In this document: positions 1-8,127 of the stretch, piece by piece
How the letters are laid out: the number at the start of each line of letters is the position of its first letter
Position numbering within the stretch: the stretch's first letter is position 1
Origin: an uncultured Opitutia bacterium
GTDB lineage: Bacteria; Verrucomicrobiota; Verrucomicrobiia; Opitutales; Opitutaceae
NCBI GenBank assembly: GCA_903825285.1
Contig: CAIJZY010000024.1
Coordinates: 1 to 64,000 of the forward strand
Length of the DNA: 64,000 nucleotides
Direction of reading: 5' to 3'
Program-made: the position numbers and the translations under genes
The notes under the pieces: generated by a model
Databases searched by the model: none
The model's input: only the letters and a program-made list of their open reading frames with translations
Told to the model about the DNA's origin: nothing

Positions 1-645
1 CGCCGCCGGCGCGGTCCGCGCGGGCCGCCCGTCCGCCGCGAGCCGCAGCGCGGCGGCCTTGGCGCGGGCCTTCAGCTCCGCCGCCGGGACGACCTCATCC
101 ACCAGCCCCGCCGCCAGCGCGTCCTTCGCGGGCACCAGCGCGGCCTTGAGAATGTGGTCGAGGGCGCCCTTCGCGCCGACCAGCCGCGGCAGCCGCGCGG
201 TGCCGCCCCAGCCCGGGATCGTGCCGATGCCGGTCTCCGGCAGGCCGAGCACCGTCTCCCGCGCGTCGCTCGCGAGGCGCCAGTCGCACGCCAGCGCGAG
301 CTCGTAGCCGCCGCCGGCGCAGGCGCCGTGGATGGCGCAGACGACCGGCACGCGGCTGCCGGCCAGCTGTTCAAAGGAGGCCTGGCCGTCGCGCGAGGCG
401 GCGGCCGCGGCCGCGGCGTCCGGCAGGCGGGTCAGCCACTTGAGGTCGGCGCCCGCGATGAAGATGCGCTCCTTCGCGCTCAGCACGACCAGCGCCTTGA
501 CGGGCGCCGCGGCGAGGGCGGCCAGCGCGGCGCGGAGGTCGGCGTGCACGGCGGGGGTGAAGACGTTGGCGCGGGCCGCGGGATCGTCGAACACGATCCA
601 GCCGATGCCGTCGCCGTCCACGGAATGGGTGACAGTGGGGCTCAT
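1..645 (-). CDS. Enoyl-CoA hydratase/isomerase, FadJ-like N-terminal part (3' end outside window)
   Basis: Reading down from ATG at 645 gives 215 codons open to the window edge, so the C-terminal part is missing. It is a crotonase-fold protein that hydrates 2-enoyl-CoA in fatty acid beta-oxidation. IAGADLKW (residues 63-70) matches the oxyanion-hole segment. GGGYELALACD and GLPETGIGTIPGWGGT supply the expected catalytic glutamates E115 and E137. Their spacing of 22 residues matches the FadJ type rather than the 20 of FadB or single-domain crotonases, so a fused 3-hydroxyacyl-CoA dehydrogenase probably follows off the window; that fusion is inference. A long-chain acyl-CoA dehydrogenase at 25.7 kb would supply the preceding pathway step. 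Confidence 0.9.
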   Translation of the reverse strand, partial: MSPTVTHSVDGDGIGWIVFDDPAARANVFTPAVHADLRAALAALAAAPVKALVVLSAKERIFIAGADLKWLTRLPDAAAAAAASRDGQASFEQLAGSRVPVVCAIHGACAGGGYELALACDWRLASDARETVLGLPETGIGTIPGWGGTARLPRLVGAKGALDHILKAALVPAKDALAAGLVDEVVPAAELKARAKAAALRLAADGRPARTAPAA

Positions 646-827
646 GGGGCGGGGTATTTTCCCTCCACCATGCGAGCCGCCCCGCCGGAGTAAACCGCCG
701 AGCGGTTCACGTCCGCATTATTAGGTCGGGTGTTGAGGGCCTTGCCGCGCCATCATCTCTGATCGAACGAGGCGCCGTCAGCCAAGTGGCACAGATCTAG
801 ACATCCGCCGCCATGAACCCGTCCTCC

Positions 828-1649
828 TCAGCGGGACCGGGTCGGCCGCGTAAACTTCCGCAGGTACTTCAGCGCGATCTCGTACTCCTCGGGCAGCGGG
901 GCGCGCAGCGTGATGGGCTCGCGCGAGACGGGGTGCCGGACGGTGAGCTCGTGCGCGTGCAGCGCCAGGCGCGTGAGCAGCGGCTTTTCCTCGTCGCGGC
1001 CCTTGTAGCCGCGCTTCAGCTCGGAGAGCAGCAGGCGGGTGTCGTCCGCGCCGTAGCATCGGTCGTTCAGCACCGGCGCGCCGGCGGCGGCGAGATGGAC
1101 GCGCAGCTGGTGCGGGCGGCCGGTCACGGGCCGCGCCTCCACCCACGCGAAGCGGCCGAAGCGCTCGAGGACGCGGAACTCGGTCGTGCAGTCCCGCGCG
1201 CCGCGGCCCGAGCCGACGCGCATGCGGCCCGGCTCGAGCCGGTCGTCCACCAGCGGCAGGTCCACCGTGAACGCGTCCGGCAGCCCGCCATCGGCGGGGC
1301 GCTGCGCCGCGAGCACCGGCAGGGCGCGCTCGGGCGGCTGCACCACCACGAACGCCAGGTAGCGCTTGTCGGCGGTCTTGGACTGGAACTGGCCGCTGAG
1401 GAAATCGAGCGCGACCTTGTTGCGCGCGCAGAGCAGGACGCCGCTCGCCTCCGCGTCGAGCCGGTGCACGTTCGCCACGTCGGCGCCGAAGCGGGCGCGC
1501 ACGCGCTCCATCAGCGGCACGCCGCCCGGCGCCGCGCGGTCGGCGGCCACGGGCAGGCCCGCCGGCTTGGCGAAGGCCAGCATGGACTCGTCCTCGTAGA
1601 GGAGCGGCGGGGGCGGCGGGACGGCGGTCGTGCGGTTCAAGCCGGCCAC
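828..1649 (-). CDS. RluA-family RNA pseudouridine synthase
   Basis: This enzyme isomerises uridine to pseudouridine in rRNA or tRNA in the cytoplasm. The family's catalytic motif is present as HRLDAEASG (usual form HRLDxxTSG), with the aspartate as nucleophile. The second conserved motif, GRPHQLRVHLAAAG, lies near two thirds of the protein. No S4 RNA-binding domain is seen at the N-terminus. The frame stays open to an ATG at 1736, but those extra 29 residues are Arg/Ala-rich and unlike the family, so I chose the GTG at 1649; no clear ribosome-binding site decides it. The gene is divergent from the alpha/beta hydrolase. Which position is modified cannot be told from sequence alone. Confidence 0.88.
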   Translation of the reverse strand: MAGLNRTTAVPPPPPLLYEDESMLAFAKPAGLPVAADRAAPGGVPLMERVRARFGADVANVHRLDAEASGVLLCARNKVALDFLSGQFQSKTADKRYLAFVVVQPPERALPVLAAQRPADGGLPDAFTVDLPLVDDRLEPGRMRVGSGRGARDCTTEFRVLERFGRFAWVEARPVTGRPHQLRVHLAAAGAPVLNDRCYGADDTRLLLSELKRGYKGRDEEKPLLTRLALHAHELTVRHPVSREPITLRAPLPEEYEIALKYLRKFTRPTRSR

Positions 1650-1786
1650 CAATGAACGCCGGGGCCGCGCGCCGCAATCCTGCAGCAGCCGCCCGCCGCG
1701 TGACGCCGCGGTGGCGCCCGGGCAACATTTCGGCAACGGCGACGCTTTCGCTTTGCCGCCGCGTCACCGGCGCGGAACGAACAGGC

Positions 1787-2905
1787 ATGCCCGCGCTGAG
1801 CCTCGCCCCCACCCTCTCGCTCCTCGCCGCGCTGCAGCGCGTCTCGCCCGTGCGCCCACTGCGCACCTTCCTCCGCGCCGCCGAGGAGAAGCGTCATCCC
1901 TCGCACGCGCTCCCGCACGCGCCCGCCGTGCGCGCCGCGCAGGACCGTGTCCTCGCCGCCGGCGCCGGGCCGCACCAGGCGGCGACGCTGCTCCGCGAGG
2001 CCGGCCGGGGCGCGCTGCCCACGATCGTGCTGGGCGGCTTCGTGCCGGACGCCACCGAGCAGGTCTTCCTGCTGCGCCACTTCCTGCTGCGGTCCGGCGA
2101 CGTCTATTATTTCAACTACCCGTGCCACGGTTTTTCCCTCGACCTCCTGTGCGCGCAGCTCGACGACCTCGTCGCCGAGCTGGCGGAGCGGCGCGGCCAG
2201 ACGCCGGTGCTGTTCTCGGTGAGCTTCGGCTCCGGCCTGCTGCTGGAGTGGCTCGCGCGCCGGCGGCGGGCGGGCAGTCCGCCGGTGCTGGCGGGCACCG
2301 TGCTGGTCAGCCCCGTCGCCTGCACCGCCGACCTGGTCCACCCGGCGGCGGCCAAGCCGGCCACGCTGCTCGGGCGGGCGCTGCAGCCGTACCTCGCGGC
2401 GACGGCGACGGCGGAGGCGGCCGACGGGGCGATCGAGCGCTCGCGCACGATCTTCGCGCGGATGTTCGAGGCCGGCGCGCAGAACAAGGCGGGCCTGGCC
2501 GGGCTGATGACCGCGGGCGAGCTGGCGCAGCTGCACGCGGCCGTGATGGCGACCATCCGCGGCATCTCCGGCGCCGGGGCCCGGGAGCGCGTCCGGGCGC
2601 TGCAGGCGATGACGGCGCCGCCCGGCTACTTCGCGCCGGGACTGCTGCCGCTCTCGCCGGCGCCGGCGCTCGTGCTCTACGCCGAGCGGGAGGAGGCGGT
2701 GCTGGAGGCCGGCTCGCCCACGCGGTTCGCGTTCACCACGGCGCTCCCGGCGTATTTTCCCCACGGCCGGCTGCAGCGGATCGGGAACCCGTTCGGCCCG
2801 CCGGTGCAGCACGCCTCGCTGATCTTCCACGTGTTCGAGTTTCTCCCCGCGCTCAGCGGGTTCTATCATCGGTTAAAATCCGGTAAGCTCCGCCACGCCG
2901 CGTGA
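1787..2905 (+). CDS. Alpha/beta-hydrolase-like protein coupled to GH3
   Basis: A 372-residue protein starting at the ATG MPALSLAP; a longer reading from 1652 adds only low-complexity residues. The core resembles an alpha/beta hydrolase: a strand PTIVLGGFVPDA, then a nucleophile-elbow-like SVSFGSG (the usual first Gly is Ser), and later strand LVLYAEREEAV followed by PVQHASLIFH, which could give the acid and His of a triad. No signal peptide is evident. Its TGA stop overlaps the GTG start of the downstream GH3 gene by four bases, which predicts translational coupling and a shared pathway. The substrate is unknown; the family call is moderate. Confidence 0.7.
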   Translation: MPALSLAPTLSLLAALQRVSPVRPLRTFLRAAEEKRHPSHALPHAPAVRAAQDRVLAAGAGPHQAATLLREAGRGALPTIVLGGFVPDATEQVFLLRHFLLRSGDVYYFNYPCHGFSLDLLCAQLDDLVAELAERRGQTPVLFSVSFGSGLLLEWLARRRRAGSPPVLAGTVLVSPVACTADLVHPAAAKPATLLGRALQPYLAATATAEAADGAIERSRTIFARMFEAGAQNKAGLAGLMTAGELAQLHAAVMATIRGISGAGARERVRALQAMTAPPGYFAPGLLPLSPAPALVLYAEREEAVLEAGSPTRFAFTTALPAYFPHGRLQRIGNPFGPPVQHASLIFHVFEFLPALSGFYHRLKSGKLRHAA

Positions 2906-4551
2906 ATGCGCTTGCGGCGGAACACCCGGCAGGGCTGCCTGAGGGACCGTCCGCCGCTCGGATGCCGGTCCTTCCCAAAAGTCTGCTGACCCTCGGGGCA
3001 AGCCTTGCCACCGCCCGCACGATGCGGCGCCTCCGGTCGCCGCGGACGGCGTGTGCCGCGCAGCAAAAGACCTTCCGGGCGCTGGTGCCCAGGTTTGCCG
3101 CCACCGCGTACGGCCGGCGCGCCGGGGTCGAGTCCCGGCTCGACTACGGGCAGTTCCAGGCGCGCGTGCCGCTCTGCACCTACGAGCAGCTGGCGCCCGC
3201 GATCGAGAAGATGAAGCGCGGCGAGCGCGACATCCTCTGGCCGGGCACGTGCTCGTTCTATGCCGTGTCGTCGGGCACGACCGCGGGCCGCACGAAGTTC
3301 ATCCCCGTCACGGCCGAGATGCTCGCGCACTTCAACCGCGCCGGGCTCGACTCGCTGCTCTACTACACCGCCCGCGCCGGCCACGCCGGCGTGTTCCGCG
3401 GCCGGCACCTCTTCCTCGGCGGCGCCACGGGCCTCGCCCCGATCCCGGACGTCGAGCCGTTTGTCGCCTACACCGGCGACCTCAGCGGCATCGCCGCGCT
3501 CAACATGCCGAGGACGGTCGAGCGCCACCTCTACGAACCCGGCCTGGACATCGCGCAGATCGCCGACTGGCCGCAGAAGCTCGCCGCCATCGTGCAGCGC
3601 ACGCAGGGGCTCGACATCTCCCTGGTCGCCGGCATCCCGAGCTGGCTGCTCATCCTCGCCGAGGCGATGCGCGAGGGCACCGCCACCGGCAAGGCCCGCG
3701 CGATCAACCTCCAGGGCCTCTGGCCGAACCTGGAATGCCTCATCCACGGCGGCGTGCCGCTCGCGCCGTTCCAGGAAGACCTCCGGCGCGCATTCGGGCC
3801 GACGGTGAACTTCCACGAGGTCTACCCGGCGTCCGAGGGCTTCATCGCGGCGCAGGACGCCACGCCGGGCGAGGGGCTGCGGCTGATGACGCAGGCGGGG
3901 CTGTTCTTCGAGTTCCTGCCGCTGGCGGACTACGACCCCGCCCGCCTCGCAACGCTCGGCCCCAAGGCCGTGCCGCTTGAGGGTGTCGCCACCGGCGTGG
4001 ACTACGCGCTGGTCCTGACCACCCCCGGCGGCCTGTGCCGGTACGTGCTCGGGGATGTCGTGCGGTTCGTCTCCACGGAGCCGCCGCGGCTGATCTACGT
4101 CGGCCGCACCAAGCTGCAGCTGAGCGCGTTCGGCGAGCACGTGATCGAGAAGGAGCTCACCGACTCCGTCGTCGCCGTCGCCCAGGCGCACGGCTGGACC
4201 ATCGTCAACTTCCACGTGGCCCCGCTCTTCGCCACGTCGCTGACGGGCCAGACCCGCGGCCGGCACGAGTGGTGGATCGAGCTGCGCCCCGGCACCGCGC
4301 AGACGCCCATCGGCACCGCGATGGCGACGGAGCTCGACGCGCAGCTGATGGCCCGCAACGACGACTACGAGGCCAAGCGGAAGGGCGGCGGGCTCGACCT
4401 CCCCGTCGTGCGCCTGGTCATGCCCGGCGTCTTCGAGCACTGGATGCGTCACCAGGGAAAATGGGGCGGCCAGAACAAGATGCCCCGCTGCCGCAGCGAC
4501 CGCGCCGTCGCCGACGGCCTCGCGCAGGTCGCACGGTTCAACGACGCCTAG
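2902..4551 (+). CDS. GH3 family acyl-acid adenylating enzyme
   Basis: This 549-residue protein belongs to the GH3 family, known from plants as enzymes that adenylate a carboxylic acid and conjugate it to an amino acid. The ATP-binding motif SSGTTAGRTKFIP is at residues 123-135. The C-terminal half has LVLTTPGGLCRYVLGDVVRF and YVGRTKLQLSAFGEHV, both typical of GH3. It starts with GTG in the GTGA overlap with the alpha/beta hydrolase gene. Bacterial members have mostly unknown substrates, and none can be read from the residues here. The pairing with a putative hydrolase suggests an acyl-amide or acyl-ester metabolite made or broken by the pair, which is inference. Confidence 0.9.
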   Translation: MNALAAEHPAGLPEGPSAARMPVLPKSLLTLGASLATARTMRRLRSPRTACAAQQKTFRALVPRFAATAYGRRAGVESRLDYGQFQARVPLCTYEQLAPAIEKMKRGERDILWPGTCSFYAVSSGTTAGRTKFIPVTAEMLAHFNRAGLDSLLYYTARAGHAGVFRGRHLFLGGATGLAPIPDVEPFVAYTGDLSGIAALNMPRTVERHLYEPGLDIAQIADWPQKLAAIVQRTQGLDISLVAGIPSWLLILAEAMREGTATGKARAINLQGLWPNLECLIHGGVPLAPFQEDLRRAFGPTVNFHEVYPASEGFIAAQDATPGEGLRLMTQAGLFFEFLPLADYDPARLATLGPKAVPLEGVATGVDYALVLTTPGGLCRYVLGDVVRFVSTEPPRLIYVGRTKLQLSAFGEHVIEKELTDSVVAVAQAHGWTIVNFHVAPLFATSLTGQTRGRHEWWIELRPGTAQTPIGTAMATELDAQLMARNDDYEAKRKGGGLDLPVVRLVMPGVFEHWMRHQGKWGGQNKMPRCRSDRAVADGLAQVARFNDA

Positions 4552-4602
4552 CGCGGCGTGGGGCGGCCCGGGAAAGCTGCCCCCCTGCCGCTCGTGAAGC
4601 CC

Positions 4603-5091
4603 TTACGGCTTCAGGTACTGCAGCAGCGTCTGCTCGTAGGTTTCCTCGTCCTCGCCGCCGACCTTGCGGTCCCGCAGGTTGCCGGCGCGGTCGATGATGA
4701 AGGTCGTCGGGATGGCCTCGATGCCGCCGAAGGCCGCCTGCACCTCCTCGGTGCCCATGACCATCGTGTAATTCACCTTTTTCTCGGCCATGAACTTCTT
4801 TACCACGTCCGGCCCCTGCTGGTCGAGGGAGATGCCGATGACGACCAGGCCCTGGTCGCGGTATTTCTGCTGCAGCGCCACGTAGCCGGGGATCTCCGCG
4901 CGGCAGGGCGGGCACCAGGTGGCCCAGAAGTCGATGACGACCACCTTGCCCTTGAACTGGTCGGAGCGGACGACCTGGCCGGCGACATCCTTCAGCTGCC
5001 ACACCGGGGCGGGCGCCGATTTCACGGGCTCGGCGCGCACGAGCGCGGCGGGCAACAGGGAGACAAGGACGAGAAGGCGGATCGACTTCAT
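4603..5091 (-). CDS. TlpA/ResA-like thiol:disulfide oxidoreductase
   Basis: A 162-residue exported thioredoxin-fold protein. Residues 1-20 form a signal peptide (KSIRLLVLVSLLPAALVRA, then EPVK). The redox motif WCPPC is at residues 59-63 in the context VVIDFWATWCPPCRAEIP, typical of TlpA/ResA proteins that reduce disulfides outside the cytoplasm, for example during cytochrome c maturation. Later GIEAIPTTFIIDRAG contains the cis-proline loop. It is convergent with GH3 (51 bp gap) and has no cytochrome genes beside it, so the physiological partner is unknown. Confidence 0.9.
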   Translation of the reverse strand: MKSIRLLVLVSLLPAALVRAEPVKSAPAPVWQLKDVAGQVVRSDQFKGKVVVIDFWATWCPPCRAEIPGYVALQQKYRDQGLVVIGISLDQQGPDVVKKFMAEKKVNYTMVMGTEEVQAAFGGIEAIPTTFIIDRAGNLRDRKVGGEDEETYEQTLLQYLKP

Positions 5092-5178
5092 GGATGATGC
5101 GAGAGCGGCTACGATGCATGGGAGCCGCCGCTCGGCAATTCATTCCCGGCGCCGCCGGGATCAATCGGATCCACCCGC

Positions 5179-6078
5179 TCAGCTGGCGACCGCATCGGGC
5201 AGGTCCAGCCCGAGCGTCTCGATGAATTTCTTCATCGCCGGCGTCAGCACGCGACCCTTGCGGTGGAGAATGGCGAGCGGACGCGTGAAGTCCTTCCCCT
5301 TGAAGTGCACCGCCGCGAGCGTGCCCTGCTTCACCTCCTGCAGCACGGTGGCCTGCGGGACGATCGCGATGCCGTGGTCGATCTCGACCGCGCGCTTCAC
5401 GGTCTCGATGTTGTCGAACTCCATCACGGGCTCGATCTCGAGCTTGTTGTCGCGGAAGATCTGGTCGACGGCCTTGCGCGTCGGGATGTCGGGGTCGAAG
5501 CCGATGAACTTCTGCCCGGCGAGCTGCTTCAGGTCGATCTCCCCGCTCTTCGCCAGCGGATGTCCCGGGTGCGCGATCAGCACCAGGTGGTCGTCGCGGA
5601 ACGGCAGCACCTCGATCTGGCGCTGCTTGATGGGGAACGCCACGAGGCCGAAATCCACCGCGTTGTGGAGGATGTCCTCGTAGACCAGGTTGGACCGCCG
5701 GTATTCCACCCGCACGTTCACCGAGGGATAGTCGTGGAGGAACTTCTTGATGTATGCAGGAAGCTCATGGAGGCCGATCGAGTAGATCGTGGAAATGCGG
5801 ATCGTGCCGCTGATCACCTTCTTCATCTCCTGCAGCTCGGACAGGAGCTTGTCGTACGTGTGCAGGATCTCCTTCGCCGACTCGTAAACCCGCTGGCCCT
5901 CGCGGGTGAGCTGGAACTGCTTCTGACTTCGGTCGATGAGCAGCGTCTTGAAATGTCGTTCCATCGCCCGGGCCTGCTGACTGACGGCCGATTGGGTGAT
6001 GCCATTAAGTTTGGCCGATTTCGAAAAGCTCTTCGTTTCGACTAGGTCGGCGAAAATTTTGAAATTCTCGATTTGCAT
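5179..6078 (-). CDS. LysR-family transcriptional regulator
   Basis: A full-length 299-residue LysR-type regulator. The N-terminal winged helix-turn-helix covers about residues 1-60 (SFSKSAKLNGITQSAVSQQ is the recognition region). The rest is a periplasmic-binding-protein-like effector domain, with the dimer linker around residues 60-90 and ligand-pocket segments such as STIYSIGLHELPAYI. It is transcribed divergently from the yggS-like gene across 75 bp, and LysR proteins often control their own divergent neighbour. The effector is not identifiable. Its base composition is slightly less GC-rich than the neighbours. Confidence 0.93.
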   Translation of the reverse strand: MQIENFKIFADLVETKSFSKSAKLNGITQSAVSQQARAMERHFKTLLIDRSQKQFQLTREGQRVYESAKEILHTYDKLLSELQEMKKVISGTIRISTIYSIGLHELPAYIKKFLHDYPSVNVRVEYRRSNLVYEDILHNAVDFGLVAFPIKQRQIEVLPFRDDHLVLIAHPGHPLAKSGEIDLKQLAGQKFIGFDPDIPTRKAVDQIFRDNKLEIEPVMEFDNIETVKRAVEIDHGIAIVPQATVLQEVKQGTLAAVHFKGKDFTRPLAILHRKGRVLTPAMKKFIETLGLDLPDAVAS

Positions 6079-6098
6079 GGATGAAGCGGAAGACCCGG

Positions 6099-6109
6099 AC
6101 CATAATGGT
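6099..6109. promoter_or_regulatory. Candidate LysR operator (ACCATAATGGT)
   Basis: A perfect dyad ACCAT-A-ATGGT lies in the AT-rich divergent space between the LysR gene and the yggS-like gene, 21 bp upstream of the LysR start. LysR proteins commonly bind interrupted dyads in such spaces. Only the symmetry and position support this. Confidence 0.3.
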
Positions 6110-6153
6110 CGCTAATTCAACAGCAACCTATAAGCAGATTATCTTCCCCGAGC

Positions 6154-6849
6154 ATGTTAATCACGTATGATGAGTTTCGCGTGCGGGCAGACGGGGTGAT
6201 GGCCGAGATCGCGGCCGCCTGCGCCGCCGCCGGGCGGGATCCCCGGGAGGTCAGCCTGCTGGCCGTGACCAAGACCCACCCGGCCGCCGCGGCCGACTAC
6301 GCCGCCCGCTACGGCCTCGCGGCGGTCGGGGAAAACCGCGTCCAGGAGGGCGTGGAGAAGCGCGCGCAGACCACGGCCGCCGTGCGCTGGGAGCTGATCG
6401 GACACCTGCAGTCCAACAAGGCGCGGCTGGCCGCCGAGCACTTTGACCGCGTGCAGAGCGTGGACAGCGAGAAGCTGCTCCGCCTCCTCGACCGCGCCGC
6501 CGGCGAGCTCGGCCGGACCCTCCCCGTCCTGCTCCAGATCAACGCCGGCCGTGATCCCGCCAAGTTCGGCGCGGAGCTGGAGGACGCCCCCGCCCTGCTG
6601 GCGGCCGCGCTGGCGCTGCCCCACCTGCGGGTGGACGGCCTGATGACCATTGCGCCGCTCAGCGAGGACCCCGCGGTTGCGATGAACACCTTCGCCAACC
6701 TGCGCGAGCTGCGCAACCGGCTCGCGGCGGCGACCGGAACGTCCCTGCGGGAGCTGTCCATGGGCATGAGCGGCGACTTTGCCGCCGCCATCGCCGCCGG
6801 CAGCACGCAGGTGCGCATTGGCACGGCCCTGTTTGGGTCGCGGACCTGA
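6154..6849 (+). CDS. YggS/PLPBP-family pyridoxal-phosphate homeostasis protein
   Basis: A 231-residue single-domain protein with the fold of the alanine racemase N-terminal barrel, known to buffer pyridoxal 5'-phosphate in the cytoplasm without clear catalytic activity. The PLP lysine is K40 in SLLAVTKTHP. GENRVQEGVEK, the signature IGHLQSNKAR and the C-terminal MGMSGDFAAAIAAGSTQVRIG, which holds the phosphate-binding loop, all match the family. Length is normal. It is divergent from the LysR gene; downstream comes the SirB1-like gene. Confidence 0.94.
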   Translation: MLITYDEFRVRADGVMAEIAAACAAAGRDPREVSLLAVTKTHPAAAADYAARYGLAAVGENRVQEGVEKRAQTTAAVRWELIGHLQSNKARLAAEHFDRVQSVDSEKLLRLLDRAAGELGRTLPVLLQINAGRDPAKFGAELEDAPALLAAALALPHLRVDGLMTIAPLSEDPAVAMNTFANLRELRNRLAAATGTSLRELSMGMSGDFAAAIAAGSTQVRIGTALFGSRT

Positions 6850-6861
6850 AGTGACAGGTAG

Positions 6862-6879
6862 CAAGGGCCAAGTGCCAAG
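6862..6879. repeat. Heptamer repeat, family H (CAAGGGC/CAAGTGC)
   Basis: Three CAAG cores at 6862, 6869 and 6876 give a 7 bp period directly after the yggS-like stop codon. A similar but longer copy with an inverted arm is at 15583-15641. Confidence 0.55.
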
Positions 6880-6925
6880 CGGCCCGCGCCAGGAATCGGC
6901 AGCTGCATTGCTTGGTCCCTGATCC

Positions 6926-7864
6926 GTGCAACTTGATACTATCCCCGGCCGCTCTTTCCGGATTGCCAGTGCGGGAAATCCTTTTTCCCCTCGGGCCGTG
7001 GACCACGTGAACCTTGACGAAGAGCGCCGCCAGGCGCTTCGGGGTCTGCTGGACGATTCCAGTCCGGCCGTCCGCCGCGCGCTGCTCGCGCACTTCACGC
7101 AGATGGGCGCGGACGCGGTGGATTTCCTGCAGGAGACGGCCCGCGGCACGAACCGCCCGCTGGCGCGCCACGCCGGGTGGTTCCTCGAGGAGCTGAAGTT
7201 TTCCGACCCGGTCACGGAGTTCCGCGGCTTCATCCGCTCGCTCAACTACGAGCTGGAGACCGGCGCCCTGCTGCTGAGCCGCACGGTCGCGCCGGCCCTC
7301 GACGCCGGGGCCTGCTGCCTCGAGCTCGACAAGATCGCCGCACGGTGCGCCGAGCTGATCTCCGAGCCCGCCACGCCCCGCGAGAAGTGCCGCATCCTCA
7401 ACCGCGTGCTCTTCCACGAGTGGGGCTTCCACGGCAACGTCGACCACTACACCGACCCGCTCAACAGCTTCCTCGACCAGGTCCTCGTCCGCCGCACGGG
7501 CATCCCGCTCTCGCTGAGCATCCTCTACCTGCTTATCGCGCAGCGGCTCGGCCTCGCGCTCGAGCCCGTCGGCCTGCCCGGCCACTTCATCGTGGGCTGC
7601 TTCGTGGACCAGCCGGCCTTCTTCGTGGACCCGTTCGACAAGGGCGTCTTCCTCGACCCGGACGAGATCTTCACGCTGCTGCGGGCCAACCAGATCGCGC
7701 CGAAGGACACCGACCTGGCGCCGACGCCCATCCGCGAGGTGCTCTGCCGCAGCTGCCGCAACCTCGCCCACCACTACACGTCCGCCGGCGACCACGAGCA
7801 CGCGCGCCTCTTTGCCAGCTTCGTCGAGGAGTTCGAGACCACCTACGAGCGCAACATGCGCTAG
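6926..7864 (+). CDS. SirB1/transglutaminase-like protein
   Basis: A 312-residue protein of the SirB1-like transglutaminase-related family (function poorly defined). The core is in the second half: CRILNRVLFHEWGFHGN, then NSFLDQVLVRRTGIPLSLSILYLLIAQRLG and VGLPGHFIVG, which are the family's conserved blocks. The N-terminal 100 residues look helical and repeat-like (RRQALRGLLDDSSPAVRRALL), possibly HEAT-like. The GTG start at 6926 is the furthest upstream; an internal start is possible. No signal peptide is seen. It lies between the yggS-like gene and a repeat cluster preceding aroE. Confidence 0.82.
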   Translation: MQLDTIPGRSFRIASAGNPFSPRAVDHVNLDEERRQALRGLLDDSSPAVRRALLAHFTQMGADAVDFLQETARGTNRPLARHAGWFLEELKFSDPVTEFRGFIRSLNYELETGALLLSRTVAPALDAGACCLELDKIAARCAELISEPATPREKCRILNRVLFHEWGFHGNVDHYTDPLNSFLDQVLVRRTGIPLSLSILYLLIAQRLGLALEPVGLPGHFIVGCFVDQPAFFVDPFDKGVFLDPDEIFTLLRANQIAPKDTDLAPTPIREVLCRSCRNLAHHYTSAGDHEHARLFASFVEEFETTYERNMR

Positions 7865-7873
7865 GACGGGTCG

Positions 7874-7901
7874 GGAATTCGGAATTCACCCTTCGGAATT
7901 C
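7874..7901. repeat. Heptamer repeat, family K (GGAATTC)
   Basis: GGAATTC occurs at 7874, 7881 and 7895, with a diverged unit ACCCTTC at 7888, so four units at exact 7 bp period. It begins 10 bp after the SirB1-like stop codon. Confidence 0.6.
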
Positions 7902-7936
7902 GGACCCAGGTGCCAGCCGGGGCCACGCAGCCGGGT

Positions 7937-8012
7937 CACCACGAAAGACACGAAACACCCGAAAAATTTGCCCCGGATTTTGGCCCACGGAATACACTGA
8001 ATACACGGATGA
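7937..8012. repeat. Adjacent arms of repeat families A and C
   Basis: 7937-7967 carries a family A arm (CACGAAAGACACGAAACA, 9 bp period, last unit diverged). 7983-8012 carries a family C arm (CACGGAATACACTGAATA and CACGGATGA, 9 bp period). Both are in the same orientation and no matching inverted arms follow before aroE, so this looks like a partial or decayed composite. Confidence 0.7.
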
Positions 8013-8127
8013 CTCGGAATGGCTGCACTCCGTTCGCAGCGGTAACGCGCTCCTCCCTGCCCCTGCTCCTTGCTCTCTACTCCCGCGCGCTTGCCAAACC
8101 GCGCTCCGCTCTCCGCAATCCGTCTCG

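Noticed and set aside
646-827. Possible small gene between the FadJ-like and RluA-type genes
   Set aside because: Short frames there have no ribosome-binding site or recognisable product; nothing supportable was seen.
7937-8012. CRISPR-like array of CACGAA units
   Set aside because: Units are contiguous 9 bp repeats without unique spacers and have inverted partners at other loci; no cas gene is present.
7177-8127. Apparent N-terminal extension of AroE
   Set aside because: The frame passes through the SirB1-like gene in another frame and through repeats; AroE similarity begins at the ATG at 8128.
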